From the NCBI GenBank assembly GCA_963931865.1, contig OZ007512.1, forward strand, positions 4,920,883-4,984,882: DNA of 64,000 nt, in the 5' to 3' direction. Source of the DNA: Axinella damicornis (taxonomy: Eukaryota; Porifera; Demospongiae; Axinellida; Axinellidae). This document shows, piece after piece, positions 47,301 through 58,500 of the stretch. Position 1 is the stretch's first letter; each line of letters opens with the position of its first letter. Both the position numbers and the translations under genes were made by a program. The notes under the pieces are model-generated. The model worked only from the letters and a program-made list of their open reading frames with translations, was not told where the DNA came from and searched no databases.

Positions 47301-50053
47301 ATCCATGAAAAGATATCCTCAGTCTCCACTTCTGCAAAGGATGAGCTGCTTCGGCGCATCGTGACATCACCATCTGCACCTCGGCTAAAGAAGGCCTTCA
47401 AACGAGACCGGATAACTCTGATTGACACTGGGGGACAGCCCCAGTTTCACGAGGTACTCCCCATCTTCATGAGAGGTACTTCAGCCTCCATGTTCACCAT
47501 CAAGCTCAGTGAGAGGCTTAGTGACCACCCACTTATCGAGTACTACAACGACAATGGTAACCTCGTGGGCACACCTTATCACTCAGCCTACACCAACCAA
47601 CAAATTCTGAGCCACTGCATGCGAGTGATACAGGCACAGTCATCCCAAGGCCTCTGTCCCAACACAATCTTCATAGGCACCCACAAAGACCTGGAAAACC
47701 AGAGCCCAGAATCGAGGGAGGAGAAAAATCTCAAGATTTGCGAAATATTGCTTCCTGCAGTTCGGGAGGATGCTATCTTCTGTAGTGAAGAGTTCAAAGA
47801 GCTCATTTTCCCTTTGAATGTGAGAAACCCAGGCCCACAGGAGAAAGAATTTGCTGCCAAGCTAGTCGAGAGATCACATGTCAAACCAAGGCAAATCCCT
47901 CTTCGATGGAATGCCCTGGAGCTTGCACTTCAAGAGCTCATGCTGGAGCTTGGACGAGGTGTGCTTACCAAAGCTGAGTGCTTCGCTGTAGCTCAAAGAT
48001 ATCACTTCGATGAAGAATCATTCGAGGAAGCTTTGGAGTATCTTCACAGCCTCAACATCCTCTTCTACTACAAGGACGTACTTCCCGAGGTCGTGTTTTG
48101 TGATCCCATGGTGCTCCTTGCCAAGATAACGGAGTTAGTGGAGCACTGCCACAGGTCACCAACTGATCCGAGTAAGCTTACACCAACCGTTGGTAAGCTG
48201 CAGAAGTTCCACAATCATGGAATTGTAACCCTAGAATTGCTTAGCAAGAAGGAGTTCACATCCCACTACGTTCCAGGCGTTTTCGGTCCAGAGCAACTGC
48301 TGAAGCTTTTCAAAAAGCTGCTGATTGTATCCCAGATCTCTGAGGAGGAATACATCATGCCATGTCTTCTACCGGTAGCTGACGATCTGGCTCTTCTCTC
48401 TCCTAGTGGCAGTGTTCCTTCTCTGCTGCTCTACTTCTTGCACAGTCCTTTAGTCGGAGTCTTCTGCGCTCTAGCAGCCTACCTTCTGTCCGAGGCCAAG
48501 TGGAAGCTACTCTTCAATCCTAGTGATTTTTCCCCAGTCAAAGTTGACCGAAGCACGATCGAGTTCCAGGTTCCAGGAGGTCTTCCTGGGAAGATTATCC
48601 TGACCGACTCCTTTTCAACCTGCTTCCAGATCAGTCTACAGCTTCCCAGAAATGCACCTGCAGCGCTCTGTTCGAAAGTGTGTCCACAGATTCGTGATAC
48701 CATCTTGGCGGGGTTACGCAAGGCATCCACCACACTGAATTATAATAATTCAGTTCCACAGGACGCTTTCCTCTGCTGCGAGCATTCTGATGCCACTACT
48801 CCCCCCCACGCTACTGTAGTTGACAGCAGCCACACACTGATGACGTGCTCCAGGAATCCTGCCGAGGTCTGCACCATGCTGACAGAGCAGCACCTGGTGT
48901 GGTTTGGTTCCAGTGAAACTTCAGGTGAGTAGCTCACACCACCAGTGATCATTCTATGTCTCATTGTAGGAGTAATTATCCTGTGGCTGTGAATTGCATG
49001 ATTCTTTGTGCATGCCCAAGGTGACTACTGGTAAAAATGGCTTCTATGATTTCCTCAGTTGCAACCACCTCAGCTGCAGCAACCCAGTCACCTCCCAGTC
49101 CCAATGGATCCCAAGTCATCACAGGTGGGCATGATTGTATCAAACTATTTGGTGCTGTAATACATGCACTATAGCCTGTAGACATCATGTATTGTTCCCA
49201 TCTGCACATGCAGTATCAAGAGGAGCAGTCTGTTCTCCACCTTCTCTCCCAACTCTGCAGACCTCCACACTTGACCAACTTGGTAAGTGTTGAACACAAA
49301 CCACATGGTGCACTGTCATCGCACTAACATGTATACAGGTTTCACTGTAACATAATATCCTGGAGTATCCTGTGGCTATTATTATAATAAAACTACTGCA
49401 TCATGTGCAAGATTGTGGTGATGATAATGGTTTCCGGATGGTTGTGGTTCCACATTCCTCAGATGCAACCACCTCTGGTCAGTCATCTCCCAGTGGATCC
49501 CAGGTCATCACAGGTAGGTACTAGTTTGATTATATAATCTGACGTTGTAATACATTATGCATGCTAGGCTGATATTATCACAAGTACTCTTTTTGAATGT
49601 ATAATGTTATCTTCTCTAATGATAGCACTTTGCATCCACGATGATCATACATTTCTTGTTTGTGCAGCCCCCAGGCCAACCCTGAAGGATCTGGTCAATG
49701 TCAAAGTGAAAAGCTGGTATAACCTGGGACTACAATTGGACATCAAAGATTACGACCTTGATACCATCGAAAGTAACCGCCCACGAGATCAGGAAGGTTG
49801 CAAGCGAGACATGTTTAAGGCATGGCTGAGGAACTGTCCGCAAGCATCATACCGGCAGCTGGTCCAAGCTATGGTCGTGTCAGGTGATGTGAGTGAAGCA
49901 GACTGCCTCTGCAGGAAATATGGTGAGTCCTGCAGCAAAGAATGTCATCTCTGTACCTGGTTCTTGAAGGAATGTGCAGGCTAGCTGTGTGCAGTGGTTT
50001 ATGTTTCTCTCTGTTTCTCAGGGATTGATATGCCACAGTCAGGACTACAATAG
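41065..50053 (+). CDS. gene 2: CARD-Death-Roc-COR-Death protein, with an in-frame TGA
   Basis: Proposed exons: 41065-41368 (CARD-like, starts at AAAATGG), 41436 onward (linker, start of exon clear, end uncertain), 43681-44007 (Death), 46966-48924 (GTPase), 49059-49124, 49214-49282 and 49463-49513 (linkers), 49668-49922 (Death), 50022-50053 (last exon, same peptide as gene 1). All bounded exons except the first and last are phase 1 on both sides. TGA at 47163-47165 interrupts the GTPase, so the gene is either a recent pseudogene, read through, or spliced around the stop. A reversed Death/linker fragment lies inside its long intron at 44.6-45.1 kb. Tandem paralogue of gene 1. Confidence 0.65.
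41436..41632 (+). CDS. gene 2 linker exon or alternative 3' end
   Basis: Acceptor ATCTCCCCAG joins the CARD exon in phase (reads YPSTSQHIMLARDGNSNIAN, later RRKPPPPPLSPLD) and the frame closes at TAA 41630-41632. Either the transcript can end here as a short CARD-only protein of about 165 residues, or an unidentified donor inside leads to 43681. No strong donor was seen. Confidence 0.5.
41715..42328. mobile_element. hAT-type element relic with a transposase fragment
   Basis: Ends AAGGGCGTAGGAAGC and GGCTCCTATGCCCTT are inverted and match the CAGNGGCGTAGGAAG family. The minus-strand frame from 42158 reads YQPDKFNFPKRSYEKKQPVK then RAFQPSWFSRW, the pattern at the start of TTF-type zinc-finger hAT transposases; it degenerates after CATF, so this is a broken remnant. 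Confidence 0.6.
42546..43072. mobile_element. hAT-like MITE, CAGGGGCGTAGGAAG termini
   Basis: CAGGGGCGTAGGAAG at the left and GGTTCCTACGCCCCTG at the right, with CTTGG on both outer flanks. The interior shares GCGCGAAGCGCAGAAA with 21997-22474. No intact transposase. Confidence 0.75.
43179..43526 (-). CDS. open frame of 115 codons, unrecognised
   Basis: Minus-strand ATG frame beginning MTVGVPERDVSIAFPGLPHS and containing FRSLSAEALNTDSAGNKITG. No splice signals or family recognised; it lies in a gene 2 intron and may be chance or repeat-derived. Confidence 0.2.
   Translation of the reverse strand: MTVGVPERDVSIAFPGLPHSAFLRQADFRSLSAEALNTDSAGNKITGCEQQDKLPSFSVPCSRLFTTVIATCLIGQRAPLLTQFRQEQSLKLIDHILVSVTMVTTAPGSHWSLCR
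43681..44007 (+). CDS. gene 2 exon: Death domain
   Basis: Acceptor TATTTCTTATGCAG, donor G|GTGAGC, phases 1 and 1, 109 codons. LRERDLAGLTHTLKGAEAKW, MTIGLALGFLDDELTIIQ, YFRDLLSRWLKWAPPNHRWP and TLEALATALNEAGEEGRAYD give a textbook Death domain with conserved Trp residues (AKW, RWL, RWP). Diverged from the gene 1 modules. Confidence 0.85.
44600..45077 (-). pseudogene. reversed linker plus Death-domain exons (third paralogue fragment)
   Basis: Minus strand: linker exon 45077-45015 (DATTSGTATQSPTSGGSHII, phases 1 and 1) then a Death exon from 44907 (acceptor CTCTGTTTTGTAG) reading GTVAPDWKAVGILVDLDPNA and CQEIFRLWLNSPD. Similarity to the 32.1-kb Death exon ends at SPD; the frame then runs through unrelated sequence to a stop at 44600. 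No GTPase or earlier exon is found upstream on this strand, so it is an inverted, truncated segment. It shows the linker exon directly joined to this Death type. Confidence 0.7.
45581..46711. repeat. TIR element (TAGTCTC family) with an internal repeat insertion
   Basis: Starts TACCGTAGTCTCATGAAAGA, ends CTTTTGGGAGACTAC. Compared with the orthologous copy at 21246-21821 it has about 620 extra bases (about 45811-46435) containing five copies of an approximately 70-base unit with TTATTCCAGGAAATGGGCAT and GCCATGCCACATGCTGCATT. Confidence 0.75.
46966..48924 (+). CDS. gene 2 exon: Roc-COR-type GTPase with premature TGA
   Basis: Acceptor TTCCTATCTTGTAG (phase 1), donor TCAG|GTGAGT (phase 1), about 653 codons. 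P-loop FGAAGTGKSH near residue 25, DTGGQPQFHEVLPIF near 153, GTHKD near 239, then a COR-like region (IPLRWNALELALQELMLELG, GPEQLLKLFKKLLIVSQI, YIMPCLL). A TGA sits at 47163-47165 between ATRPVRATRAEK and GEKWVKVTRDDLLQ; the reading frame is the same on both sides, so it is a single nonsense codon, not a frameshift. A GTGAGA donor at 47139 and a TTTTGCAG acceptor ending at 47207 would remove 69 bases including the stop in phase 0. Much more diverged from the gene 1 GTPase than the flanking DNA is. Confidence 0.85.
49059..49513 (+). CDS. gene 2 exons: three Ser/Thr-rich linkers
   Basis: 49059-49124 (ATTSAAATQSPPSPNGSQVI), 49214-49282 (SRGAVCSPPSLPTLQTSTLD) and 49463-49513 (DATTSGQSSPSGSQVIT), each phase 1 on both sides. 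Direct counterparts of 26963-27028, 27109-27177 and 27350-27409 in gene 1, with introns also matching closely. Confidence 0.75.
49668..50053 (+). CDS. gene 2 exons: C-terminal Death domain and last exon
   Basis: 49668-49922 (TTGTGCAG acceptor, GTGAGT donor) differs from gene 1 Death domain 5 at three residues (R to K, E to K, D to Y). 50022-50053 encodes the same last ten residues and TAG. Confidence 0.85.
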
Positions 50054-50258
50054 TACCCTCCACTAGCACAAACTCTTACCTGCAGTAATTGCTGTATTTG
50101 AGTTCAAATTATCTTTGTGGAAAATAATTATGCATTGCTACAATAATTATAATAATATCATGACATTTTAGTTTCATGCACATAATTATTTCAACGTGCA
50201 GTTGCATGGTTTGGAATCCAGATAATATATAACAATGCATGAGAACTGCAATAACTAT

Positions 50259-50948
50259 GGAGAGGTCTATGAATTGATCTCCGACGATCCATCCAACATT
50301 TGGTTAAGAGAGATCCAGGGAATATTAAATGAAACAGGTTTCTCCTACGCATGGCCCAACCCTCTAGGAGTCGATCCAACAGAGCTACTCAGCAATCTCC
50401 GTCAAAGACTGTCTGACCAATATTTGCAGAAATGGAATGGGTCACTGACGGCCTCAAGCAAGCTAAGAACATACAGGCTCTTTAAAAACACCTTGGAGTA
50501 TGAGCCTTACCTCGACCTACCTCCATACCTCAGAGTCCCTCTCGCACGTTTCAGATGTAGTGCCCATGGCCTGAAAATCGAGACTGGCCGCTACACTGTC
50601 CCAACTCCAACCCCGGTGGAGGAGAGACAGTGCGACCTCTGTGGAGTATTAGAAGATGAACAACATTTCTTAATAAATTGTCCATTGCTCAGCAGGCAAA
50701 AACTATTTCAACACTGCTCTAAAATACTACCACCATTTGAGCACAAGTCTCCTACGGACAAGTTCCTCTTCATAATGACTAGCACGGACTCCAAACTGCT
50801 ACCACTGCTAGCCCACACAGTACAGCAAGGCTTTCTGTCAAGAGCCCCTCACTGTGAATCTATCCACTAGCTAGCTAGACGTCTGTTTGTGCAATTTTCC
50901 TGACTAATAGGCCCTCCTGGCCTTTATTTGTCATTAAAATTTAATAAT
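50259..50948 (+). mobile_element. 5'-truncated LINE (C-terminal part of ORF2)
   Basis: Inserted with 9-bp target duplications AATAACTAT (50250-50258 and 50949-50957); the intact target is at about 28190. The frame (to TAG at 50868-50870) encodes the region after the reverse transcriptase, including CDLCGVLEDEQHFLINC, a CX2CX7HX4C knuckle typical of non-LTR ORF2 C-termini. The 3' tail ends in TAATAATAATAA-type repeats. Dead copy, no reverse transcriptase core. Confidence 0.85.
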
Positions 50949-51068
50949 AATAACTATTGCATGCATGCTCTAGTGAAAACTATAATACCATAGTCTCTCG
51001 AAAATACGCCCACCCTCGAAAATACGCCCACCCCCTTTTTTCGCGACAAGTTGTTGCAAAGGGTCATT

Positions 51069-51915
51069 GGGGCGAGCCTGAGCGAGCCCCACATAGACGA
51101 GTTTGCTGTGAATTTTCCATATGTTTGTTTCTTTATATATAATAATGTATCGTACGTCGTGCCGTAAACCACTTCCTGCTCGTATTTTGCGTATCATTGC
51201 GTCATGCGTTAATTCAAACCACAAACGTTATTGCAACGTCAAAGACTGAGACACGAACTATGAACGGCCTACCTCAACAAGGATGGAGACTATAGCGCGC
51301 GGTGAGGGGCTAAAGCATTTCATGAAGACGGGGAGAGTGCTTCAATTGAGCGATCTCATGTCCTGCATGCAGAGCACATCATGCTGTGCAGCATACATAG
51401 CTAGCTACCATGCATGGCAAGCTTTACAATAGCTAAATAGCTATAAACCATCACGGTGTGTTAGACTGCTGCTTCAGCTATTGCCAGAGGATGGGAGCTT
51501 GACTGGCCTGCGCTCGGTAACCCTTAACTCACTGTGACCAGTCATGACCGAGATCTGGCATCTGCACTGAGAGAATGAGAAAGTCGCCCTCCGGTGGCGA
51601 CAACAAAGACAGAGAGCTCTCCTGGACCTACGTACTAACCTGATTCACAGTTGCTGTGAAGTGCACGGGTGTATTTTTAGTGTCATAACTTCTGGTCCTT
51701 GTGCTCTCCGTCACGTTCTGATGACATGCACTGACAGTCATGCACATGCATCTGCTCCATGTAGGAACACATGCACACATGCGCATGCAACTGCTCCATG
51801 CACATTCGACAACTGTACTCGCTCAGGCTCGCCCCACAATGTTCTGCATTCGTCTAGTTTATTGGGGCGAGCCTGAGCGAGCCCCACATAGACGAGTTTG
51901 CTGTAAATTTTCTAT
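51069..51915. repeat. left flank block of the array with GGGGCGAGCCTGAGCGAGCC hairpins
   Basis: GGGGCGAGCCTGAGCGAGCC appears at 51069, 51863 and 52397 and near 56876, and in reverse at 51818, 56824, 57416 and 57891, forming hairpins (for example 51818-51885). The segment ACTATGAACGG...GGATGGAGACTATAGCGCGC (51260-51360) recurs at 56230-56320 and, diverged, at 57630-57690. Confidence 0.75.
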
Positions 51916-51920
51916 ATATA

Positions 51921-54900
51921 CGAGGGGCAACCGCACTCCTGGTAGCCGCGTTGCAACCGGTTGCGACTCGACGGTAGCGCAAGCTAGGTATTGCAACTCA
52001 TTCCAATTAACGCACATGCCACGCGACGTCAACGTCGATCGATTGAGCTGAGTCAGCAATGGCGGCCCAAGGAGAACTGTTACAGCGCTCACAACTTCGC
52101 CAGCACGGTGAGTTTTGGCATGTAAGCGTCAGTGAACGACAGCGATCACGGCCTTGTGGTCAGAATCTTCGTGTGCCTTTCCTAAGAACGGTACTGCCAC
52201 CGGAAGTCGAAGAGAGCGCTCGAGCAATGGCAGCCACGGCGAGACAAAAGCGCTCATATCTCCACCACCAAGGTGAGTTTCAACACCAACTTTTTACATT
52301 CAGGTCAGGGCATGATAGCGATCACGGCGGTATAGTCAGAATTTCTGTATGCCAAGCCTAAGTACTCAAACATTATATATATTATATTGGATTAATTGGG
52401 GCGAGCCTGAGCGAGCCCCACATAGACGAGTTTGCTGTGAATTTTCTTTATTTCTATATATATTTCGAGGGGCGACCGCACTCCTGGTAGCCGTGGTTAA
52501 ACGGTAGCACAAGCTAAGTGTGACAGTTCGTTCCAATGATGTGAGTACCATGATGATAGCTAGCTATATATAGGGAAGATCAGTAGAGTGCTCTCAAGTT
52601 CCATTCATATATTATAAAGCATTGTAAAGTAGCCGCGTTGGAACCTGCCGTAGCGCAAGCCGCGAGTAAGTATTGCAATAAGTTCCAATTAACGCACATG
52701 CCACATGGCACCACGCTCAGTCGATCCGGCGCGAGCAATGGCGACCAAAAGGAAGACGACATTACTACAGCACTCACAACTTAGCCAGCACGGTGAGTTT
52801 CGGCATGTAAGCGTCAGTGAACGACAGCGATCACCGCCGTGTGGTCAGAATCTTCGTGTGCCTTTCCTAAGAACGGTACTGGCACCGGAAGTCGATGGAG
52901 CGCTCGAGCAACGGCGGCCAACGGCGAGACAAAATCGCTCATATCTCCACCACCAAGGTGAGTTTCAGCACCATCTTTTTACATTCAGGTCAGTACACGA
53001 TAGCGATCACGGAGGTGTAGTCAGAATTTCTGTAGGCCAATCCTAAGTACTCAAACATTATATTAATTATGTTAATTATATTATTTACGCGGCACAATTT
53101 TTCCCCTACCAGGAGTGTAACGAGGGGCAACCGCACTCCTGGTAGCCGCGTTGCAACCGGTTGCGACTCGACGGTAGCGCAACTCATTCCAATTAACACA
53201 CATGCCACGTGAGGACCGTCGACCGTGCGCGTGATCGGTCGACCGTCAACGTCGATCGATTGAGCTGAGTCAGCAATGGCGGCCCAAGGAGAAGACAAGT
53301 AACTGTTACAGCGCTCACAACTTTGCCAGCACGGTGAGTTTTGGCATGTAAGCGTCAGTGAACGACAGCGATTACGGCCGTGTGGTCAGAATCTTCGTGT
53401 GCCTTTCCTAAGAACGGTACTGCCACCGGAAGTCGAAGAGAGCGCTCGAGCAATGGCAGCCACGGTGAGACAAAAGCGCTCATATCTCTACCACCAAGGT
53501 GAGTTTCAGCACCAACTTTTTACGTTCAGGTCAGTACTTGATAGCGATCACGGCGGTGTAGTCAGAATCTTTGTAGGCCAAGCCTAAGTACTCAAACATT
53601 ATATTAATTATGTTAATTAATTATTTACGCGGCACAATTTTTCCTATACCAGGAGTGTAACGAGGGGCAACCGCACTCCTGGTAGCCGCGATGCAACCGG
53701 TTGCGACTCGCCGTAGCGCAGGCTAAGTATTGTAATTCGTTCCAATTAACGCACATGCCACGTGGCAACAACGATCGCGAGCAATGGCGACCAAATGGAA
53801 GACAAGACATTACTACAGCACTCACAACTTAGCCAGCACGGTGAGTTTGGACATGTAAGCGTCAGTGAACGACAGCGATTACGGCCGTGTTGTCAGAATC
53901 TTCGTGTGCCTTTCCTAAGAACGGTACTCCACCGGAAGTCGAAGAGAGCGCTGGAGCAATGGCGACCACGGCGAGACAAAAGAGCTCATATCTCCACCAC
54001 CATGGTGAGTTTCAGCACCAACTTTTTACATTCAGGTCAGGGCATGATAGCGATCACGGCGGTGTAGGCAGAATTTCTGTAGACCAAGCCTAAGTACTCA
54101 AACATTATATATATATTATATTGGATTATATTACGAGGGGCAACCGCACTCCTGGTAGCCGCGGTTAAACGGTAGCACAAGCTAAGTGTGACAGTTCGTT
54201 CCAATTGTCACACATGACGTGAGTACCATGATAGCTATATATAGGGAAGATGCGCATAGCGCATTGCAACCCCGGTTACGACTCGCCGTAGCGCAAGCTA
54301 AGTATCGCAATTCGTTCCAATTAACGCACATGCCACGTGGCAACCATGCTCAGTCGATCGCGAGCAATGGCGACCAAATGTAAGACAAGACATTATTACA
54401 GCGCTCACAACTTAGCCAGCACGGTGAGTTTGGCATGTAAGTGTCAGTGAACGACAGCGATCACGGCCGTGTAGTCAGAATCTTCGTGTGCCTCTCCTAA
54501 GAACGGTACTGCCACCGGAAGTCGATGGAGCGCTCGAGCAATGGCGGCGAACGGCGAGACAAAAGCGCTCATATCTCCACCACCAAGGTGAGTTTCAGCA
54601 CCAACTTTCATCATTCAGGTCAGTGCTCGATAGCGATCACGGCAGTGTAGTCAGAATCTCTGTAGGCCAATCCTAAGTACTCAAACATTATTTATATTAT
54701 TTATATTATATTATATTGGATTAATTATTTACGCGGCACAATTATTCCCCTACCAGGAGTGTAATATTACGCGGCACAATTTTTCCTATACCAGGAGTGT
54801 AACTATATATATACGAGGGGCAACCGCACTCCTGGTAGCCGCGATGCAACCGGTTGCGACTCGCGTAGCGCAAGCTAAGTATTATAATTAGTTCCAATTA

Positions 54901-56030
54901 ACGCACAGCCACGTGGCAACCACGATTGCGAGCAATGGCGACCAAAAGGAAGACAAGACATTACTACAGCACTCACAACTTAGCCAGCACAGTGAGTTTG
55001 GGCATGTAAGCGTCAGTGAACGACAGCGATCACGGCCGTGTGGTCAGAATCTTCGTGTGCCTTTCCTAAGAACGGTACTGCCACCGGAAGTCGAAGAGAG
55101 CGCTGGAGCAATGGCGACCACGGCGAGACAAAAGAGCTCATATCTCCACCACCAAGGTGAGTTTCAGCACCAACTTTTTACATTCAGGTCAGGGCATGAT
55201 AGCGATAACGGCGGTGTAGGCAGAATTTCTGTAGGCCAAGTCTAAGTACTCAAACATTATATATATTATATTTGATTAATTATATTATTTATCGAGGGGC
55301 AACCGCACTCCTGGTAGCCGCGATGCAACCGGTTGCAACTCGCTGGGTGGTCATAGTCTTTGTGGCAATGAAACTTTGGCTGAAGGGAAGACAAAAGCAC
55401 TCACAACTCCACTCCCAAGAAGAATTTCAGCAACAAAATTGTACGGTTGGGTCACTGCACGATAGTGATCATGAAGATTTAGTCAGAACCTTTGTAGGTC
55501 CTTCCTGCGAGCTGGGAGGTTATTTATTTGTTTATATTTGCTTTATTAGCGAGGGGCAACCGCACTCCTGGTAGCCGCTGCAACGCCGGCTGCGACTCGC
55601 CGTAGCGCAAGCAATAGTATCGCAGTTAGTTCCAATTAACGCACATGCCACGTGGCAACCACGCTCAGTCGGTCGCCGCAAGCAATGGCGGCCAAAAGGA
55701 AGACAAGACATTATTACAGCACTCACAACTCAGCCAGCACGGTGAGTTTTGGCATGTAACCGTCAGTGAACGACAGCGATCACGGCCGTGTGGTCAGAAT
55801 CTTTGTGTGCCTTTCCTAAGAACGGTACTGCCACCGGAAGTCGGAGAGAGCGCTCTAGCAATGGCGGCCACGGCGAGACAAAAGCGCTTGTATCTCCACC
55901 ACCAAGGTGAGTTTCAGTACAATTATTATACGTTTGTCTAACTGCATGATAGCGATCACGACGGTGTAGTCAGAATCTCGGTAGACCTTTCCTGCGAGCT
56001 ATGAGGTTTGATTATTTACATTAATTAATT
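51921..56030. repeat. tandem array of about 0.5-kb units with ORF-like content
   Basis: Units start CGAGGGGCAACCGCACTCCT near 51921, 52466, 53121, 53661, 54133, 54813, 55293 and 55550. Most contain a plus-strand frame of about 100-113 codons (52059-52361, 52705-53046, 54913-55245 and others) reading QHSQLSQHGEF, SERQRSRPCGQNLRVPFLRT and YLHHQGEFQHQLFTFRSG. Each unit has two related halves (GGTGAGTTTTGGCATGTAAG versus GGTGAGTTTCAGCACCAAC, then AGCGATCACGGC and GTCAGAATC). Some units have frameshifts, and the 55.3-kb unit is short. Function unknown; it may be a satellite rather than genes. Confidence 0.8.
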
Positions 56031-58499
56031 AATTAATTACGCGGCACAATTTTTCCTATACCAGGAGTGTAATTACGCGGCACAATTTTTCCCCTACCAG
56101 GAGTGTAATATATATATATATCGTACGTCGTGCCGTAAATCACTTCCTGCTCGTATTTTGCGTGTCATTGCATCATGCGTTAATTCAAACCACAAACGAA
56201 CTCACCATTGCAACGTCAACGACTGAGACACGAACTATGAACGGTCTACCTCAACAAGGATGGAGACTATAGCGCGCGGTGAGGGGCTAAAGCATTTCAT
56301 GAAGACGGGGAGAGTGCTTCAAGCGATCTCATGTCCTGCATGCAGAGCACATCATGGTGTGCAGCATGATACATTACTGGCTAGCTAGCTAGCATGCATT
56401 CAGGCTTTAATAGCTATAAACCATCACGGTGTGTTAGACTGCTGCTTCAGCTATTGCCAGAGGATGGGAACTTGACTGGCCTGCACTCGGTAACACTTAA
56501 CTCACTGTGACATACAGTCATACCCCAGACTAGTCTGGCATCAGCAGAGAATGAGAAAGTCGCCCTCTGGTGGTGACAACAAAGACAGAGAGCTCTCCTG
56601 GACCTACCTACCAGACTGCTTCGGCTAACCGGATTCGCAGTTGCTGTGAATTGCACGGGTGTATTTTTTAGTGTCATAACTTCTGGTGTGGTGTGTCCTT
56701 AAGTTGTGCTATCACATTCGGATGACATGCACTGACAGTCATGCACATGCATCTGCTCCATGTATAGGCCTAGGAACACTTGCGCATGCAACTGCTCCAT
56801 GCACATTCGACAACTGTAATGTGTACTCGCTCAGGCTCGCCCCACAATGTTCTGCATTCGTCTAGTTATTTATTGGGGCGAGCCTGAGCGAGCCCCACAT
56901 AGACGTGTAGAACGTGAGCCGCGTCTGTATGTATGTATCTGCGTACGTCGTGCCGTAAATACAATCTACTGCATTTAAGCGAAACGTATACCGTCATCGC
57001 GATATCGAAGCTCAAAAAGTGATCTGAGAGCTGTGAGCCTGAGGCACGAATCCGTGAACCGTGTACTCCTTGGATGGCTACAGCAGGGACGGAGACCACT
57101 CACGAGTCTACCTCTTCAATGGATACAGCGATGCGCGCTACCGCACGCCAACATAGCCTTAAAGACTGCGAAAGTGCGACTTCTGACTGATCTAGCTAGC
57201 TACAAGTTCACCGTTTGCTACTCGCGGCTGTGTTGAAGTCACTGACTCGTAGACCTGCTCTTCAATGGCTACAGTCATGGGAGCTACTGCATAGCGGAAG
57301 AAGACTGAGCGAGAGTGCTCATCGTGTACCGTCCATACAGTTCTTGTGCTGCAATTCCGATAGCCTGAGGTTGAGTTACATTCGAAATGCATAATGCATG
57401 CTGCATATGCATGCACTCGCTCAGGCTCGCCCCACAATGTTATACATTCTGCTAGTTTACGCGGCACTTTATTTCCTATACCAGGAGTGTAATATATGTA
57501 TCGTACGTCGTGCCGTAAATCACTTCCTGGTCGTATTTTGCGTGTTCTTGCGTCATGCGTTATTTCCAACCCGAGTTCACTTCCTGCATGCTCGTGCGCG
57601 TGCGTTGATGTCGCGCCGGTCTGAGACGCGAACTATGAACAGTCTACCACTCTACCTCAACAAGGCCTTGCGAGGATGGAGACTATAGCGGGGCGGTGAG
57701 TGGCTAACAGAGACCGCTCCTGGACCTACCTGCCAGACTGCTTCAAGTGCACGAAATATTAGTGCGTCATAACTTTCATGTGTGATCTGTCACTGTGTCC
57801 TTCGCTAACTCTCCGTCAGACTCACATTCTGATGACATGCACATGCAACTGCTCCATGCACATTCACACATGCAGCACCTGCATGTACTCGCTCAGGCTC
57901 GCCCCACAATGTTCTGCATTCGTCTAGTTACTCGAAAGTACGCCCACCCTATTAGCTCGAACAGGAATAGCTCCGGAAGAAGCACGTCAAAGAGGTTGGA
58001 CTAAGAAATGAAGGCTGGTTATCGCGGTACTATTTGCAATGAATTTCATTATGTTGCATGCCATTGCATAATCAGCTGTGCATGACATGAGACCGTGCAC
58101 GCGCTGTGCATTGCATGTTTGTGTCTTCGCGTGTGCAATCGCCTTAGGCTTAGCGTACACCAGCAGCGCACTACGGATTTCTAGGAAGCAGCAGCAATCG
58201 GCAGTCCTGCTGTGTCTTGTTTGCTGTTCCTGTAGCTACTCACACGAAGAGATTGTTCCTGCTCACCAAGAAACTCCGGGACTAGTAGTAGTTAAGCCTT
58301 GCTAGAATGACTGTTGCAGTATTGCACTCGTATACGCATGTACTTGGGTACGTGGGCCTACTTTCGAATTGGGTGGGCCTACTTTCGAGTCAAGGGTGGG
58401 CCTATTTTCGGGAGAGGGGTCCTCGAAAATACGCCCATCCCCCTCTTTGAGCAGATTCTAAATTCATCGCCCATGGGCGTATTTTCGAGAGACTACGGT
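56031..58499. repeat. right flank of the 7.5-kb element
   Basis: Two ACGCGGCACAATTTTTCC...CCAGGAGTGTAA blocks (56038, 56077), a second copy of the 51.2-51.8 kb block, hairpins around 56824-56906, and several CTACTTTCGA / CGAAAATACGCCCA words before the right terminus. No gene supported. Confidence 0.6.
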
Positions 58500-58500
58500 A

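Larger units (their letters stand above)
50986..58500. mobile_element. 7.5-kb TIR element carrying a tandem array
   Basis: Left end TACCATAGTCTCTCGAAAAT, right end ATTTTCGAGAGACTACGGTA: inverted repeats of about 27 bases that begin and end with TA. The same locus without the element is at about 28240 (ATAATAATAGACATTG), so the insertion and its TA duplication can be read directly. No transposase is found; the content is repeats, hence a large non-autonomous DNA element or a composite of nested elements. A shorter CGAAAATACGCCCA motif recurs at 51018, 57942 and 58428. Confidence 0.8.
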
